A stretch of 64,000 nt of DNA, from contig NZ_AP017569.1 of NCBI RefSeq assembly GCF_002355655.1, forward strand, positions 620,001-684,000, given 5' to 3'. This stretch comes from Halorubrum trapanicum. Its GTDB lineage: Archaea; Halobacteriota; Halobacteria; Halobacteriales; Haloferacaceae. Positions 35,981 to 43,857 of this stretch are shown piece by piece (within the stretch, counting starts at the first letter, position 1; each line of letters opens with the position of its first letter). The notes under the pieces were generated by a model. The model saw only the letters and a list, made by a program, of their open reading frames with translations, was not told where the DNA came from and made no database searches. Made by a program: the position numbers and the translations under genes.

Positions 35981-36866
35981 CGTGTTGGAGTCCGCCTCAA
36001 AAAAATTAGGGCAACCAATCTTGGAGTGGAGATACCCGGACGACGGGTTCAACGTGCTGGACGAGGACTGGGACACGTTGGTCATCTTTGACTGTGCGCG
36101 ATATGATGTCTTCACAGACGTTGTCGGGGAAGATGTCTCTCCTCGACGGTCCGTTGCCTCCGTCACTGCGAACTTCCTCAGGCGGACGTTCTCTAAACGA
36201 ACTGCCCACGACACCGTCTACCTGTCCGCGAATCCCATCGTCGGGAAGAACGAGGAACACCTGAACACGTACAAACTTGTGAAATCGTGGGAGAGTCGTT
36301 CCAGTACGACGAGGAAAGGACAGGAGAGCCCAGGGATCATGGATCCCAAACCGCTGCTGGAACGATCCGTCGAACTCCACGAGAAGCACCCGAACAAACG
36401 CCACGTCGTCCATCTGCTTCCCCCGCACACCCCTCACGAACTGAAAGACGGAGGCCCAGTTCCCGAAGACTCACCCTACCGGAACTACAAAGCGGCGATG
36501 AAACACGGAATCTCGCCGGCCGAGATGTTGGATGTCTACGAAGAAAACCTGCTGAACGCGGTCCAATTAACCAAGGAGGCCCTCGCAGACGTCGACGGAA
36601 AGGTGGTGTTCACGGCCGATCACGGGGAGCTACTTGGGGAAGGGATGCCGCTCTGGATGAAAGTGCTCCACCACCGCTGGGGGAACCAGTTCTCGAAGTA
36701 CGACTTTGGCCACTACAGCAACTGTAACGTCAGCGAGTTGCGAGAGGTACCTTGGTACGTCTTCCAAGATGGTGACCGACGAGAGATCGTTGCCGAAGAG
36801 CCCATCGGTTCGACACGCGTGGACGAATCCGTCGAGGCGCATCTGGAGGCACTTGGTTACAGATAG
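35901..36866 (+). CDS. Alkaline-phosphatase/sulfatase-fold protein, paralogue 2
   Basis: 321 residues, ATG 35901. An N-terminal amphipathic helix (residues 1-30) is shared almost exactly with the nitroreductase-like gene at 38276. The fold then shows DEDWDTLVIFDCARYDVF (metal Asp), RSVASVTANF (Ser/Thr nucleophile region), HVVHLLPPHTPH, VFTADHGELLGEG and DFGHYSN. It lacks a secretion signal, so a cytoplasmic or membrane-peripheral glycan-modifying role is likely. Paralogues at 31.7 and 45.9 kb share the ACRYD/ADHG pattern. Substrate unknown. Confidence 0.75.
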   Translation: MKSIMRRVSSIYRKEGLVALLRRSSNYVLESASKKLGQPILEWRYPDDGFNVLDEDWDTLVIFDCARYDVFTDVVGEDVSPRRSVASVTANFLRRTFSKRTAHDTVYLSANPIVGKNEEHLNTYKLVKSWESRSSTTRKGQESPGIMDPKPLLERSVELHEKHPNKRHVVHLLPPHTPHELKDGGPVPEDSPYRNYKAAMKHGISPAEMLDVYEENLLNAVQLTKEALADVDGKVVFTADHGELLGEGMPLWMKVLHHRWGNQFSKYDFGHYSNCNVSELREVPWYVFQDGDRREIVAEEPIGSTRVDESVEAHLEALGYR

Positions 36867-36897
36867 CTCCGGCCTCGACACCACACTGTGGTTTCGA

Positions 36898-38190
36898 TCA
36901 CTCCTCGAACACGTTGTCGAACAGGGCTCGCTCCTTGATGCTCTCCGCTGTGCTGGCTATCCCCGCCGACTCGGTGCCGCTGTTGCGGTCCATCCGGACG
37001 ACGGCATCCGTCAGTCGCTGCACGTCGAGTCCGTCTCGTACGTCGAAAAAATACTGGCTCTGGTCGAACCGTCGCAGCAGTTCGTCGTATTTCACGGCCC
37101 ACCCGATCGCCACGACCGGTACTCCGTGTTTGTATCCGTGAACGATGGAGTGATATCTCGACGCAATCATGTATTCGAACTGTGCGATCAACGCCTCAAG
37201 TTCGGGCGCGTCGAAGTCGTCGTCGAGCATATGGACGGCATTGACTCGCGTAAATGGTTCGCAGATCGCCTTGCAGAGTTCTAAGTCCTCGGTCGAGTGA
37301 CGCAGAACATATACCTCCTTGTCCAGCTCCAGCAGGCAATCGATTAGCTGCTCGTACATCGCATAGAACAATTCATTTGACGTTCGTTCGAACACCTTTG
37401 AATTGGGCACGATTCCGACGGCATCGTCGGGGAGGGTCCGAACCTCGATACCACGGTCGGTCACGTAGATGTTCTCCAAGTCGTACTCGCCGCCCTGAAG
37501 AACAATGTCGAACTCTCGCCGGACGTTTGCTCTCGTGTACGGTTCGAGTGCCCTGACCCCGTCTTCCTCCCGAGGACAGATCATCTTCGGGTACGGAAGA
37601 TATGTTCTCATGAGCGGATCGAGGAGGAGTCTCATCGGCAGGGAGTAGTCGAACGGACCGATTGACTGGGGGAGAATGTACATCGGAACACTGTACATCC
37701 GCGCGAGGAGGACCGTCGTGAGATACGAAAACGACATTCTGGCCCCCATCTGTGAGGACAGAGCGTATCCGTTGATGTCCAAGATCATGCGACAGTCTTC
37801 GAACGCGTTTCGAACTGACCGGTGGACTTCAGTCGGGTGCGACTGAGTGTTCGTCAGGTTCGCGTACGGTGCTAGGAGTGAAAGCTGAATCTCCGAGTCC
37901 CATGGAAGGATTTCAAACGTGTACGCGTCCTTCTCCGCAGGGTCGCGAAGATAGTCCTGTTCGGACAGCAGATAGACTCTCTTGTTCGGGTATCTTCTCG
38001 AGATCTCGTCGACCACGGTGTACGTCATCGCCTGAGCACCCTTGTTGAATAGCTCCCCACCGGAAATGAGGATCGACGACCCATCGTCACGTGTTCCCGA
38101 ATGATCGTCGCTCGTCAGGCGATCGTATAATGCTCGGGCTTCCGCGGAGGAAACGAGAGAGATGTTACGCACGACGTCGCGAATCGACAT
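36898..38190 (-). CDS. Polysaccharide pyruvyl transferase family protein
   Basis: 430 residues from ATG 38188-38190 (MSIRDVVRNI). The frame extends to 38289, but that would overlap the start of the divergent gene. Family features are ISGGELFNKGAQAMTYTVVDEI near the start, ICPREEDGVRAL in the middle, and the C-terminal MIASRYHSIVHGYKHGVPVVAIGWAVKYDELL, the conserved R-x-H-x3 region of CsaB-type enzymes. These enzymes add pyruvate ketals from phosphoenolpyruvate to sugars, giving glycans a negative charge. It is divergent from the nitroreductase-like gene. Confidence 0.88.
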   Translation of the reverse strand: MSIRDVVRNISLVSSAEARALYDRLTSDDHSGTRDDGSSILISGGELFNKGAQAMTYTVVDEISRRYPNKRVYLLSEQDYLRDPAEKDAYTFEILPWDSEIQLSLLAPYANLTNTQSHPTEVHRSVRNAFEDCRMILDINGYALSSQMGARMSFSYLTTVLLARMYSVPMYILPQSIGPFDYSLPMRLLLDPLMRTYLPYPKMICPREEDGVRALEPYTRANVRREFDIVLQGGEYDLENIYVTDRGIEVRTLPDDAVGIVPNSKVFERTSNELFYAMYEQLIDCLLELDKEVYVLRHSTEDLELCKAICEPFTRVNAVHMLDDDFDAPELEALIAQFEYMIASRYHSIVHGYKHGVPVVAIGWAVKYDELLRRFDQSQYFFDVRDGLDVQRLTDAVVRMDRNSGTESAGIASTAESIKERALFDNVFEE

Positions 38191-38231
38191 GTGTACAGCC
38201 AAGACTGTCAGCGAATATAATACACTCGGTA

Positions 38232-38355
38232 GACGAAAGGTGGAATTCAAGTGCTGGCGTCCGTAGTTACTGTGGATGAAATCTATCACGAAGAAGATTA
38301 GCAGTATTTACAAGGAGGAGGGTCTTGTCGCGCTTCTGAGGCGGTCGAGCAATTT
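38232..38355 (+). repeat. Duplicated leader plus first codons, copy B
   Basis: Gap-free match to 35857-35980 (about 14 of 124 bases differ). The 44-base leader before ATG 38276 is 42/44 identical; coding similarity fades after codon 27. A TATA-like ATATAATA at about 38213-38220 lies just outside the repeated part. Confidence 0.85.
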
Positions 38356-39391
38356 CATCACGGATCGATTCTTTCAGACGGTCGTCTGGAACGCCGTACC
38401 GAAAGATCGGACGCTTCGGCTCATCGCCCGATCTCGAGTTCTGACGGCACTTTACTTTCTGCTTTCGGGGACCTTCTACCGGGAGCAGCGGTCGGTACTC
38501 TGGGGGATCGCCTCCTATAGCGAGTCCGAAGAGACGGGTGACGAACCCCACTTCCGCATCATCCGTAACGTCCACCGGATCGAGAAGGGGCTGTCCATGA
38601 AGGATCGGCGGCCGGTGTTCGCCGAATCGTATATCGAGCAGGTCGTTGCCGATCTTCGGTCCACGTGGGACCGTGACGGTGATAAACGACTTGAGTGGGC
38701 AGTGGATGTACTGGCGGAGTACTTCGATACCGTCGAAATGACGCCGCCAATCTCTGCCGCGAAGTCGAATTTCGACGAGTTCCTCGCCGAGATAGCGTAT
38801 CGCCCGACCGATCAAACGCCGTTTCGTCGGGACGAGATCGACGGATCCGGGGTCCGCCCGGAAGCGTTGGAACAGCTTTCGAGACAGCGAACGAGTACCC
38901 GGTGGTTCGAAGACAAAGACGTCCCCCGAGAGAAACTGGACAGTGCGATCAAGGTGGCGTTACAGTCTCCCAGCGCCTGTAACCGGCAGTCCTACGAATT
39001 TCGACTGTTCGACGACCGGGAACTGATCGATTCGGTCTCGTCGCTCGCGATGGGGGCAACCGGCTACCGAGAGAACATCCCGTGTCTTGGAGTAATCGTC
39101 GGTAAGCAGCGTGCGTACTTCGACGACCGGGATCGACACGTCATCTACATCGACGCCAGTCTTGCGGCGATGGCTTTCCAGTTCTCCCTGGAGACGCAGG
39201 GACTGGCCTCGTGCTGTATCAACTGGCCCGCTATTCCGCATCGAGAGCGGAAAATCGAGACCCTGTTGAACCTCGACCCCGACGAATGCGTCGTCATGAT
39301 GATGGCGATTGGGTACCCAGATCCGGACGAGAAGGTCCCGTACTCCAAGAAGATGGGGGTCGAGGACGCCCGCTCCTACAACGAGCTGTGA
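38276..39391 (+). CDS. Nitroreductase-family protein with N-terminal extension
   Basis: 371 residues. Residues 1-27 copy the N-terminus of the sulfatase-fold gene at 35901. Residues 60-185 form an unassigned segment with RIIRNVHRIEKGLSMKDRRP. Residues 200-371 are a nitroreductase fold: RTSTRWFEDKDVPREKLD, ALQSPSACNRQS (FMN-binding region), DASLAAMAFQFSLETQGLASC and CVVMMMAIGYPD. Nitroreductase-like proteins of this shape occur in bacterial capsule loci beside pyruvyl transferases; their reaction is not established. Location suggests a redox step on a glycan precursor. Confidence 0.82.
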   Translation: MKSITKKISSIYKEEGLVALLRRSSNFITDRFFQTVVWNAVPKDRTLRLIARSRVLTALYFLLSGTFYREQRSVLWGIASYSESEETGDEPHFRIIRNVHRIEKGLSMKDRRPVFAESYIEQVVADLRSTWDRDGDKRLEWAVDVLAEYFDTVEMTPPISAAKSNFDEFLAEIAYRPTDQTPFRRDEIDGSGVRPEALEQLSRQRTSTRWFEDKDVPREKLDSAIKVALQSPSACNRQSYEFRLFDDRELIDSVSSLAMGATGYRENIPCLGVIVGKQRAYFDDRDRHVIYIDASLAAMAFQFSLETQGLASCCINWPAIPHRERKIETLLNLDPDECVVMMMAIGYPDPDEKVPYSKKMGVEDARSYNEL

Positions 39392-39393
39392 AG

Positions 39394-40629
39394 TCAGTTC
39401 GATTCCCCACCCGACGAGCGATCGATTTCGTCCAGTAAATGTCGCAACTGGGACACGTCAACGTGAAGGTCGCTGTTGTACGTGTCGTCAGCGGTGGAAA
39501 CGCCTCGTAGGCAGTGGTAATCGTGCCCGAGCAGGCGTGCAATTTCGAAGTACGGCGGTTTGATCACGTCGTTGAATATCTCGACGATGGCACAATCGTC
39601 TGCCCAGATCATGTCGGTCAACCCTGCGCCGTGGACGCCGACGATCAGCGACGCCCTGCTGAACAGCTCGACCTGTTCGTCGAACCGCAGATCCTCGGTC
39701 GTGTAAGTCTTGATATCGTACTCCTTTAGGACGGTCGAAACCTCCGCTCTGTTCGTTATCTTCCGGGTTCGAGCCTTCTCGCGGGAGACGAATATCCGCT
39801 CGTCGCCGCAGGCAGGCGCTGCGCCGTTCCGGTCGACTTCCGACCCCACCCGTTCGTTCAGCCATCGACAGACCGGGACCGTTGGTTCCGTGAAACTCGG
39901 CTGAACTAGGTTGTCCACGGAGACGACGCCACCCTCCCAACCAATACAGTCCTCGAGACTGTACCCCAGCAGTTCGAGAGATTCCTCGATGTACGACGGT
40001 GGCTCCGCCGGGACGACGAGTTCCACCTGGACGTCGCGGTTCCGCTTCAGGTACTCCAGCGCCCGAAGTTTCGGCAGATGCTCGATCACCCAGTGATAGT
40101 AGTTGTCCCAACTGTTGACCAGCGAGCAGGCGTACGACAGTTCTTGGTGGGGATCGCGGCTGATCATCTCGGCGATGGTTCTTCGGTCGGTCAGGGTGCG
40201 CGCTACTGCCTGCTTCAATCTGTACCCCTCCTCTCCGGATGGCTCTATGGCCTCACAGACGATGGTGTCGTCGTCGATGACGGGAATCGCGTCTGGTCCC
40301 ACAAGTTCAACCTCGGGAACGACGAATAGATGTTGGTCGGTGTAGGAGTATCGGGGCAGGTTCCTGAACCCCCTGGAAGACGGGTCGACGCCGAACGGTG
40401 TCCGTGCGTCGGGGGCTGCCGTGGACTCGTCCAACTTCACCTGCCAGGTGATCCGGTGGTCGTCGATCAGATCCTCCGTTCTGGCCAGATCGAACTGCGT
40501 CAGTACGATAGGGGCCACCGCTTTAGACGCTCTGTCGAGGGCCAGCGCTCGCCCGGCCCGGTACGTGGCGAGTGGGCCATCTCGTTCCCACTTCCTTCGC
40601 GCTTTGCCGACGAGCGCTCCCACTCTCAT
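39394..40629 (-). CDS. Family 61 glycosyltransferase (DUF563)
   Basis: 411 residues from ATG 40627-40629 (MRVGALVGKA); the extra 42 codons upstream are unlikely. The N-terminus has an amphipathic KARRKWERDGPLATYRAG. Then come the GT61 hallmarks: WDNYYHWVIEHLPKLRALE, IFVSREKARTRKITN and LIVGVHGAGLTDMIWAD. GT61 includes plant xylosyl/arabinosyl and bacterial capsule transferases. Its stop codon is two bases from that of the nitroreductase-like gene. It follows the kds operon on the same strand after a 180-bp gap. Confidence 0.88.
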   Translation of the reverse strand: MRVGALVGKARRKWERDGPLATYRAGRALALDRASKAVAPIVLTQFDLARTEDLIDDHRITWQVKLDESTAAPDARTPFGVDPSSRGFRNLPRYSYTDQHLFVVPEVELVGPDAIPVIDDDTIVCEAIEPSGEEGYRLKQAVARTLTDRRTIAEMISRDPHQELSYACSLVNSWDNYYHWVIEHLPKLRALEYLKRNRDVQVELVVPAEPPSYIEESLELLGYSLEDCIGWEGGVVSVDNLVQPSFTEPTVPVCRWLNERVGSEVDRNGAAPACGDERIFVSREKARTRKITNRAEVSTVLKEYDIKTYTTEDLRFDEQVELFSRASLIVGVHGAGLTDMIWADDCAIVEIFNDVIKPPYFEIARLLGHDYHCLRGVSTADDTYNSDLHVDVSQLRHLLDEIDRSSGGESN

Positions 40630-40809
40630 TATTACGTTTGTATTGTTTGTAACAGTATATTCGGGTTTCGGATCCGGAACGGCTGATATCTCGGTACCCA
40701 GCGGAGGTGAAACGAACACGTCCTCCCGATCCAGTCTAGAGATTTCCTGCTTCAAACCGACACTGCTCTAGGTCGTTTTCGCGGGACATTGATCGGATGA
40801 CATCCGGTC

Positions 40810-41814
40810 CTAAGGGTTCCGTGTGCTGGTCAGTCCCTCCTCCATGATGTCGTGGAGGTGGATGATTCCCTCAAACGTGTTGTCGCTGTCGGCGACGACG
40901 AGTTGCGTAATGTTATTTTCTTCGAGGAGTTCGAGCGCTTCGACCGCCGAAACGTCGGGGGTGATGGTCACCGGGTCGGTGATCATCACCTCCTCGGCCA
41001 CGACGTCGTGGAGATCCGTGTCGTCCTGAAGGAGTCTCCGGATGTCGCCGTCGGTCAGTATCCCTAAGACCTGCCCGTGCTGGTTCTGTACGACGGCGAT
41101 GCCCTTGCCACCCTTGCTCATTTTCAGTGCGACCTCGGCGAGCGTATCATCCGGGTGGGTCCTCGGAATGTCGCCGTAGAGTAGGTCGCTCGCGTCTAGG
41201 AGGAGTCGTTTCCCGATAGTACCGCTCGGGTGGAACTGCCCGAAGTCGTCTTTCGTGAACCCCTTCCGTTCCATGAGTGCGTTCGCGATACAGTCACCGA
41301 TCACGATGGTCGTCGTGGTGCTGGCCATAGGAACGAGATCGACGACAGACCCCTCCTCTGAAATCCGCGTGTCGACGATCCGGTCAGCACTGCGACCAAG
41401 TTTCGAATCGGGACTCGACGTGATGGTGATCGTCATGGGATCGAACGGCTCTATGAACTTTTGGAGTTCCACGATTTCGTTCGTGTTCCCGCTGTTCGAC
41501 ACGAAAATCACGATATCGTCCTCGGCCAGGACTCCGATGTCACCGTGTAACGCCTCAACCGGGTGAATGAAGTGGGAGGAGACGCCGATGCTATTGAACG
41601 TCGACACTATTTTTTTGGCGACATCTCCCGATTTTCCGACGCCGGTGAACACGATCCGACCGTCGGAGGCGTCGATCATCTCTGCGACCCTCTTTATCTG
41701 GTCGACCGTCTCCTCATTCAGGAGGTCCGCGACGCAAGCGGCTTGGAGTTCGATCGTCCGTTCTATGGTCGTGATCGTGTCGTCGCCCGTCGAGTCCGCA
41801 CGGTCTCTACTCAT
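40810..41814 (-). CDS. kdsD: Arabinose-5-phosphate isomerase (KdsD/KpsF/GutQ type)
   Basis: 334 residues. The N-terminal SIS domain shows IVFTGVGKSGDVAKKIVSTFNSIG, HPVEALHGDIG and IFVSNSGNTNEIVEL. Two CBS domains follow (about residues 210-270 and 275-330, with DGDIRRLL and the ending HLHDIMEEG). This is the standard SIS-CBS-CBS layout and length of KdsD. It converts ribulose-5-P to arabinose-5-P, the Kdo precursor. Its ATG overlaps the end of kdsA, so the genes are translationally coupled. The neighbours kdsA and kdsC-kdsB make the function much firmer than homology alone would. Confidence 0.93.
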   Translation of the reverse strand: MSRDRADSTGDDTITTIERTIELQAACVADLLNEETVDQIKRVAEMIDASDGRIVFTGVGKSGDVAKKIVSTFNSIGVSSHFIHPVEALHGDIGVLAEDDIVIFVSNSGNTNEIVELQKFIEPFDPMTITITSSPDSKLGRSADRIVDTRISEEGSVVDLVPMASTTTTIVIGDCIANALMERKGFTKDDFGQFHPSGTIGKRLLLDASDLLYGDIPRTHPDDTLAEVALKMSKGGKGIAVVQNQHGQVLGILTDGDIRRLLQDDTDLHDVVAEEVMITDPVTITPDVSAVEALELLEENNITQLVVADSDNTFEGIIHLHDIMEEGLTSTRNP

Positions 41815-42631
41815 CTTTGACGGTGGAGTCGATCGCTAGCCACTGCTCAACCAACGAGTCCACGCGGCTGAGCGGTAGCTGCGTCGCGGCGTCACACTTC
41901 GCTGACGGTGGATCTGGATGTACTTCCGCGAATATCCCGGCAACTCCGGTCGCAAGCGCTGCGCGCGCCAGCGTGGGTGCGAACCGACGATCACCACCGC
42001 TGCTGTCTCCATGTGAACCGGGTCGCTGTACGGAGTGTGTCGTGTCGAAGACGACCGGTTTGCCGATGTCCTTCATGATGTCTATATTTCGGAAGTCTAC
42101 AACGAGATTATTGTAGCCGTACATGGCGCCGCGTTCGCAAAGGAGGATCCGTTCATTGCCCGTGGATTCGATCTTGTCGACGACGTTTTCCATTCCCTCC
42201 GCGGAGAGAAACTGCCCCTTCTTCACGTTGATCGGGAGCCCGGTTTCTCCGGCGGCTGTCAGCATGTCCGTCTGCCTGGAGAGAAATGCAGGCACTTGGA
42301 GAACGTCCACGACATCCGCGACGCGAGACGCCTGATCTGGCGTGTGAAAATCGGTGATGATCGGGAGGTCGTATCGAGTCTTCACCATTTGGAGGATTTC
42401 GAGCCCCCGATCCAGTCCAGGCCCGCGATACGAGTCGATCGATGACCGGTTCGCCTTATCGAACGAGCTCTTGAAAACCACGTCGATGTCGTGTGTCTCG
42501 CCGACGGTTTTCAGCGTCTCCGCCGTCTCCAGTACCTGCTCTTCGGACTCGATAACGCAGGGACCAGCGATCAGAAAGAACTCCGAGTCGTTAGCGACGG
42601 ATATCCGGTCGCTAATTTTCATTCTCGTCAT
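41807..42631 (-). CDS. kdsA: Kdo-8-phosphate synthase
   Basis: 274 residues from ATG 42629-42631 (MTRMKISD); ATG 42620-42622 (MKISDR) is also possible. It condenses arabinose-5-P with PEP. Near-complete family motifs are present: IAGPCVIES, FKSSFDKANRSS, SYRGPGLDRGL, ITDFHTPDQ, PAFLSRQTDML, NVKKGQF, ILLCERGAMYGYNNLVVD, VVFDTTHSVQRPG, SGGDRRFAPTLARAA and HPDPPSAKCDA. The Cys in AGPC (residue 25), with the His, Glu and Asp in the last motifs, places it with the metal-dependent class. It overlaps kdsD, and its start overlaps or abuts the kdsC-kdsB stop. Confidence 0.95.
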   Translation of the reverse strand: MTRMKISDRISVANDSEFFLIAGPCVIESEEQVLETAETLKTVGETHDIDVVFKSSFDKANRSSIDSYRGPGLDRGLEILQMVKTRYDLPIITDFHTPDQASRVADVVDVLQVPAFLSRQTDMLTAAGETGLPINVKKGQFLSAEGMENVVDKIESTGNERILLCERGAMYGYNNLVVDFRNIDIMKDIGKPVVFDTTHSVQRPGSHGDSSGGDRRFAPTLARAALATGVAGIFAEVHPDPPSAKCDAATQLPLSRVDSLVEQWLAIDSTVKDE

Positions 42632-43811
42632 TACCACGAAGTTGTTGCTCTACGACCGCAATATCTCTTTCTACATTGACCTCCTTCGACTCGTAGTCGG
42701 TTTCGACGGTCTGAATATCGTATCCGTTTTCGAGCAGGCGTAGTTGCTCCAAGTTCTCGCGAGTTTCCAAATCGGAGCGCATACTCACGTAATCCAACAG
42801 CTGTTCGGTCTCGAAGGCGTAGAGGCCTATGTGCTTGTAAGTTGAGCCGAGCTGGCCGTCTGACGGGATGAGTGACCGAGAGAAGTAGAGTGCCCGGTTC
42901 TCGCTGTCGGTGACGACCTTCACCACGTTCTCGTCGTTCAGTTCTGATTCCTCGTCGATGGGTGATATCGGCGTCGCAACCCGTGGGGCGGTCGTCCGGA
43001 GCGTCTCCACCACCGAATCGATGACATCCGGTCGAATGAGGGGCTCGTCACCCTGGATGTTGACGGTAAACATCGCACCGACTTCACGGGCCACCTCGGC
43101 GACCCTGTCTGTCCCGGTTTGATGGTCGGGACTCGTCATCATCGCCGTTCCGCCGACCGATTCAATCGTATCGACGATACGCTCGTCATCGGTCGCCACC
43201 ACGACCCGATCGAGGGTCGTTGCCCGATTCGCGCGTTCGTATACGTGGGTGATCATCGGCTTTCCGTCGATGTCGACGAGTGGTTTTCCTGGAAGCCGCG
43301 TGGAGCCGTATCTAGCGGGTATTACTCCCAGAACGGTGCCGGAACCATTCCGTAGCGTGTCCAGAATATCTCGCACGGCCCCCTCGCCACCGTCGAAGCT
43401 ACTCACATAGTCACACCGGCGCCTCACCCGCCGCACTACGTCCGCTGGACAGCAGGCAACTCCGACGCTCTCCATCGCTTCCAGGTCCGTCGGCTCGTCC
43501 CCAATGTACGCCACCTGCGACCGATCGATCCCCCGTCGTTGGACTATCGATCTGACTATTCCGCTTTTGTCGGAAACGCCCTGATAGAACTCCTCGACAT
43601 CAAGTTCTTCTGCGCGTCGCGCGACCGCCTGGGACTCGCGAGACGTGACGATGACAAAGTCCCGGTCCTCTTCCTGGATCCACCGCACGATCCCGTAACC
43701 ATCTTTTACGTTGAACGACTTAAACAGCTCTTCGTCCTTCCCGTAGTGAAGCTTCGAGTCAGTGAGGACGCCATCCACGTCGCTGATTACCAGCCGGATC
43801 GTATCTCCCAT
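42612..43811 (-). CDS. Fused Kdo-8-P phosphatase and CMP-Kdo synthetase (KdsC-KdsB)
   Basis: 399 residues, two domains in one chain. Residues 1-155 are a C0-type HAD phosphatase: ISDVDGVLTDSKLHYG, VTSRESQAVARRAEEL and YIGDEPTDLEAM, matching KdsC. Residues 158-399 are a KdsB cytidylyltransferase: GVIPARYGSTRLPGKPLVDIDGKPMI, ATDDERI, TGTDRVAEVA and NIQGDEPLI, ending in NLEQLRLLENGYDI. Together they turn Kdo-8-P into Kdo and then CMP-Kdo. In bacteria these are normally separate proteins. The start is ATG 43811, 46 bp after the ABC transporter. Confidence 0.94.
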   Translation of the reverse strand: MGDTIRLVISDVDGVLTDSKLHYGKDEELFKSFNVKDGYGIVRWIQEEDRDFVIVTSRESQAVARRAEELDVEEFYQGVSDKSGIVRSIVQRRGIDRSQVAYIGDEPTDLEAMESVGVACCPADVVRRVRRRCDYVSSFDGGEGAVRDILDTLRNGSGTVLGVIPARYGSTRLPGKPLVDIDGKPMITHVYERANRATTLDRVVVATDDERIVDTIESVGGTAMMTSPDHQTGTDRVAEVAREVGAMFTVNIQGDEPLIRPDVIDSVVETLRTTAPRVATPISPIDEESELNDENVVKVVTDSENRALYFSRSLIPSDGQLGSTYKHIGLYAFETEQLLDYVSMRSDLETRENLEQLRLLENGYDIQTVETDYESKEVNVERDIAVVEQQLRGNDENEN

Positions 43812-43857
43812 GGCTCTGTAGAGATTACTGGCTCCGATATAACTTTCCTCCTAGACG

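Noticed and set aside
40810-41814. Alternative reading of the kdsD gene as a general sugar-isomerase/inosine-5'-phosphate-dehydrogenase-like CBS protein
   Set aside because: The SIS domain is intact and the operon with kdsA and kdsC-kdsB makes arabinose-5-P isomerase far more likely.
41807-43811. Possibility that the pathway makes sialic, legionaminic or pseudaminic acid instead of Kdo
   Set aside because: The synthase has KdsA motifs (FKSSFDKANRSS, SYRGPGL) rather than NeuB motifs and lacks a SAF domain; no NeuC/LegG-type epimerase is present.
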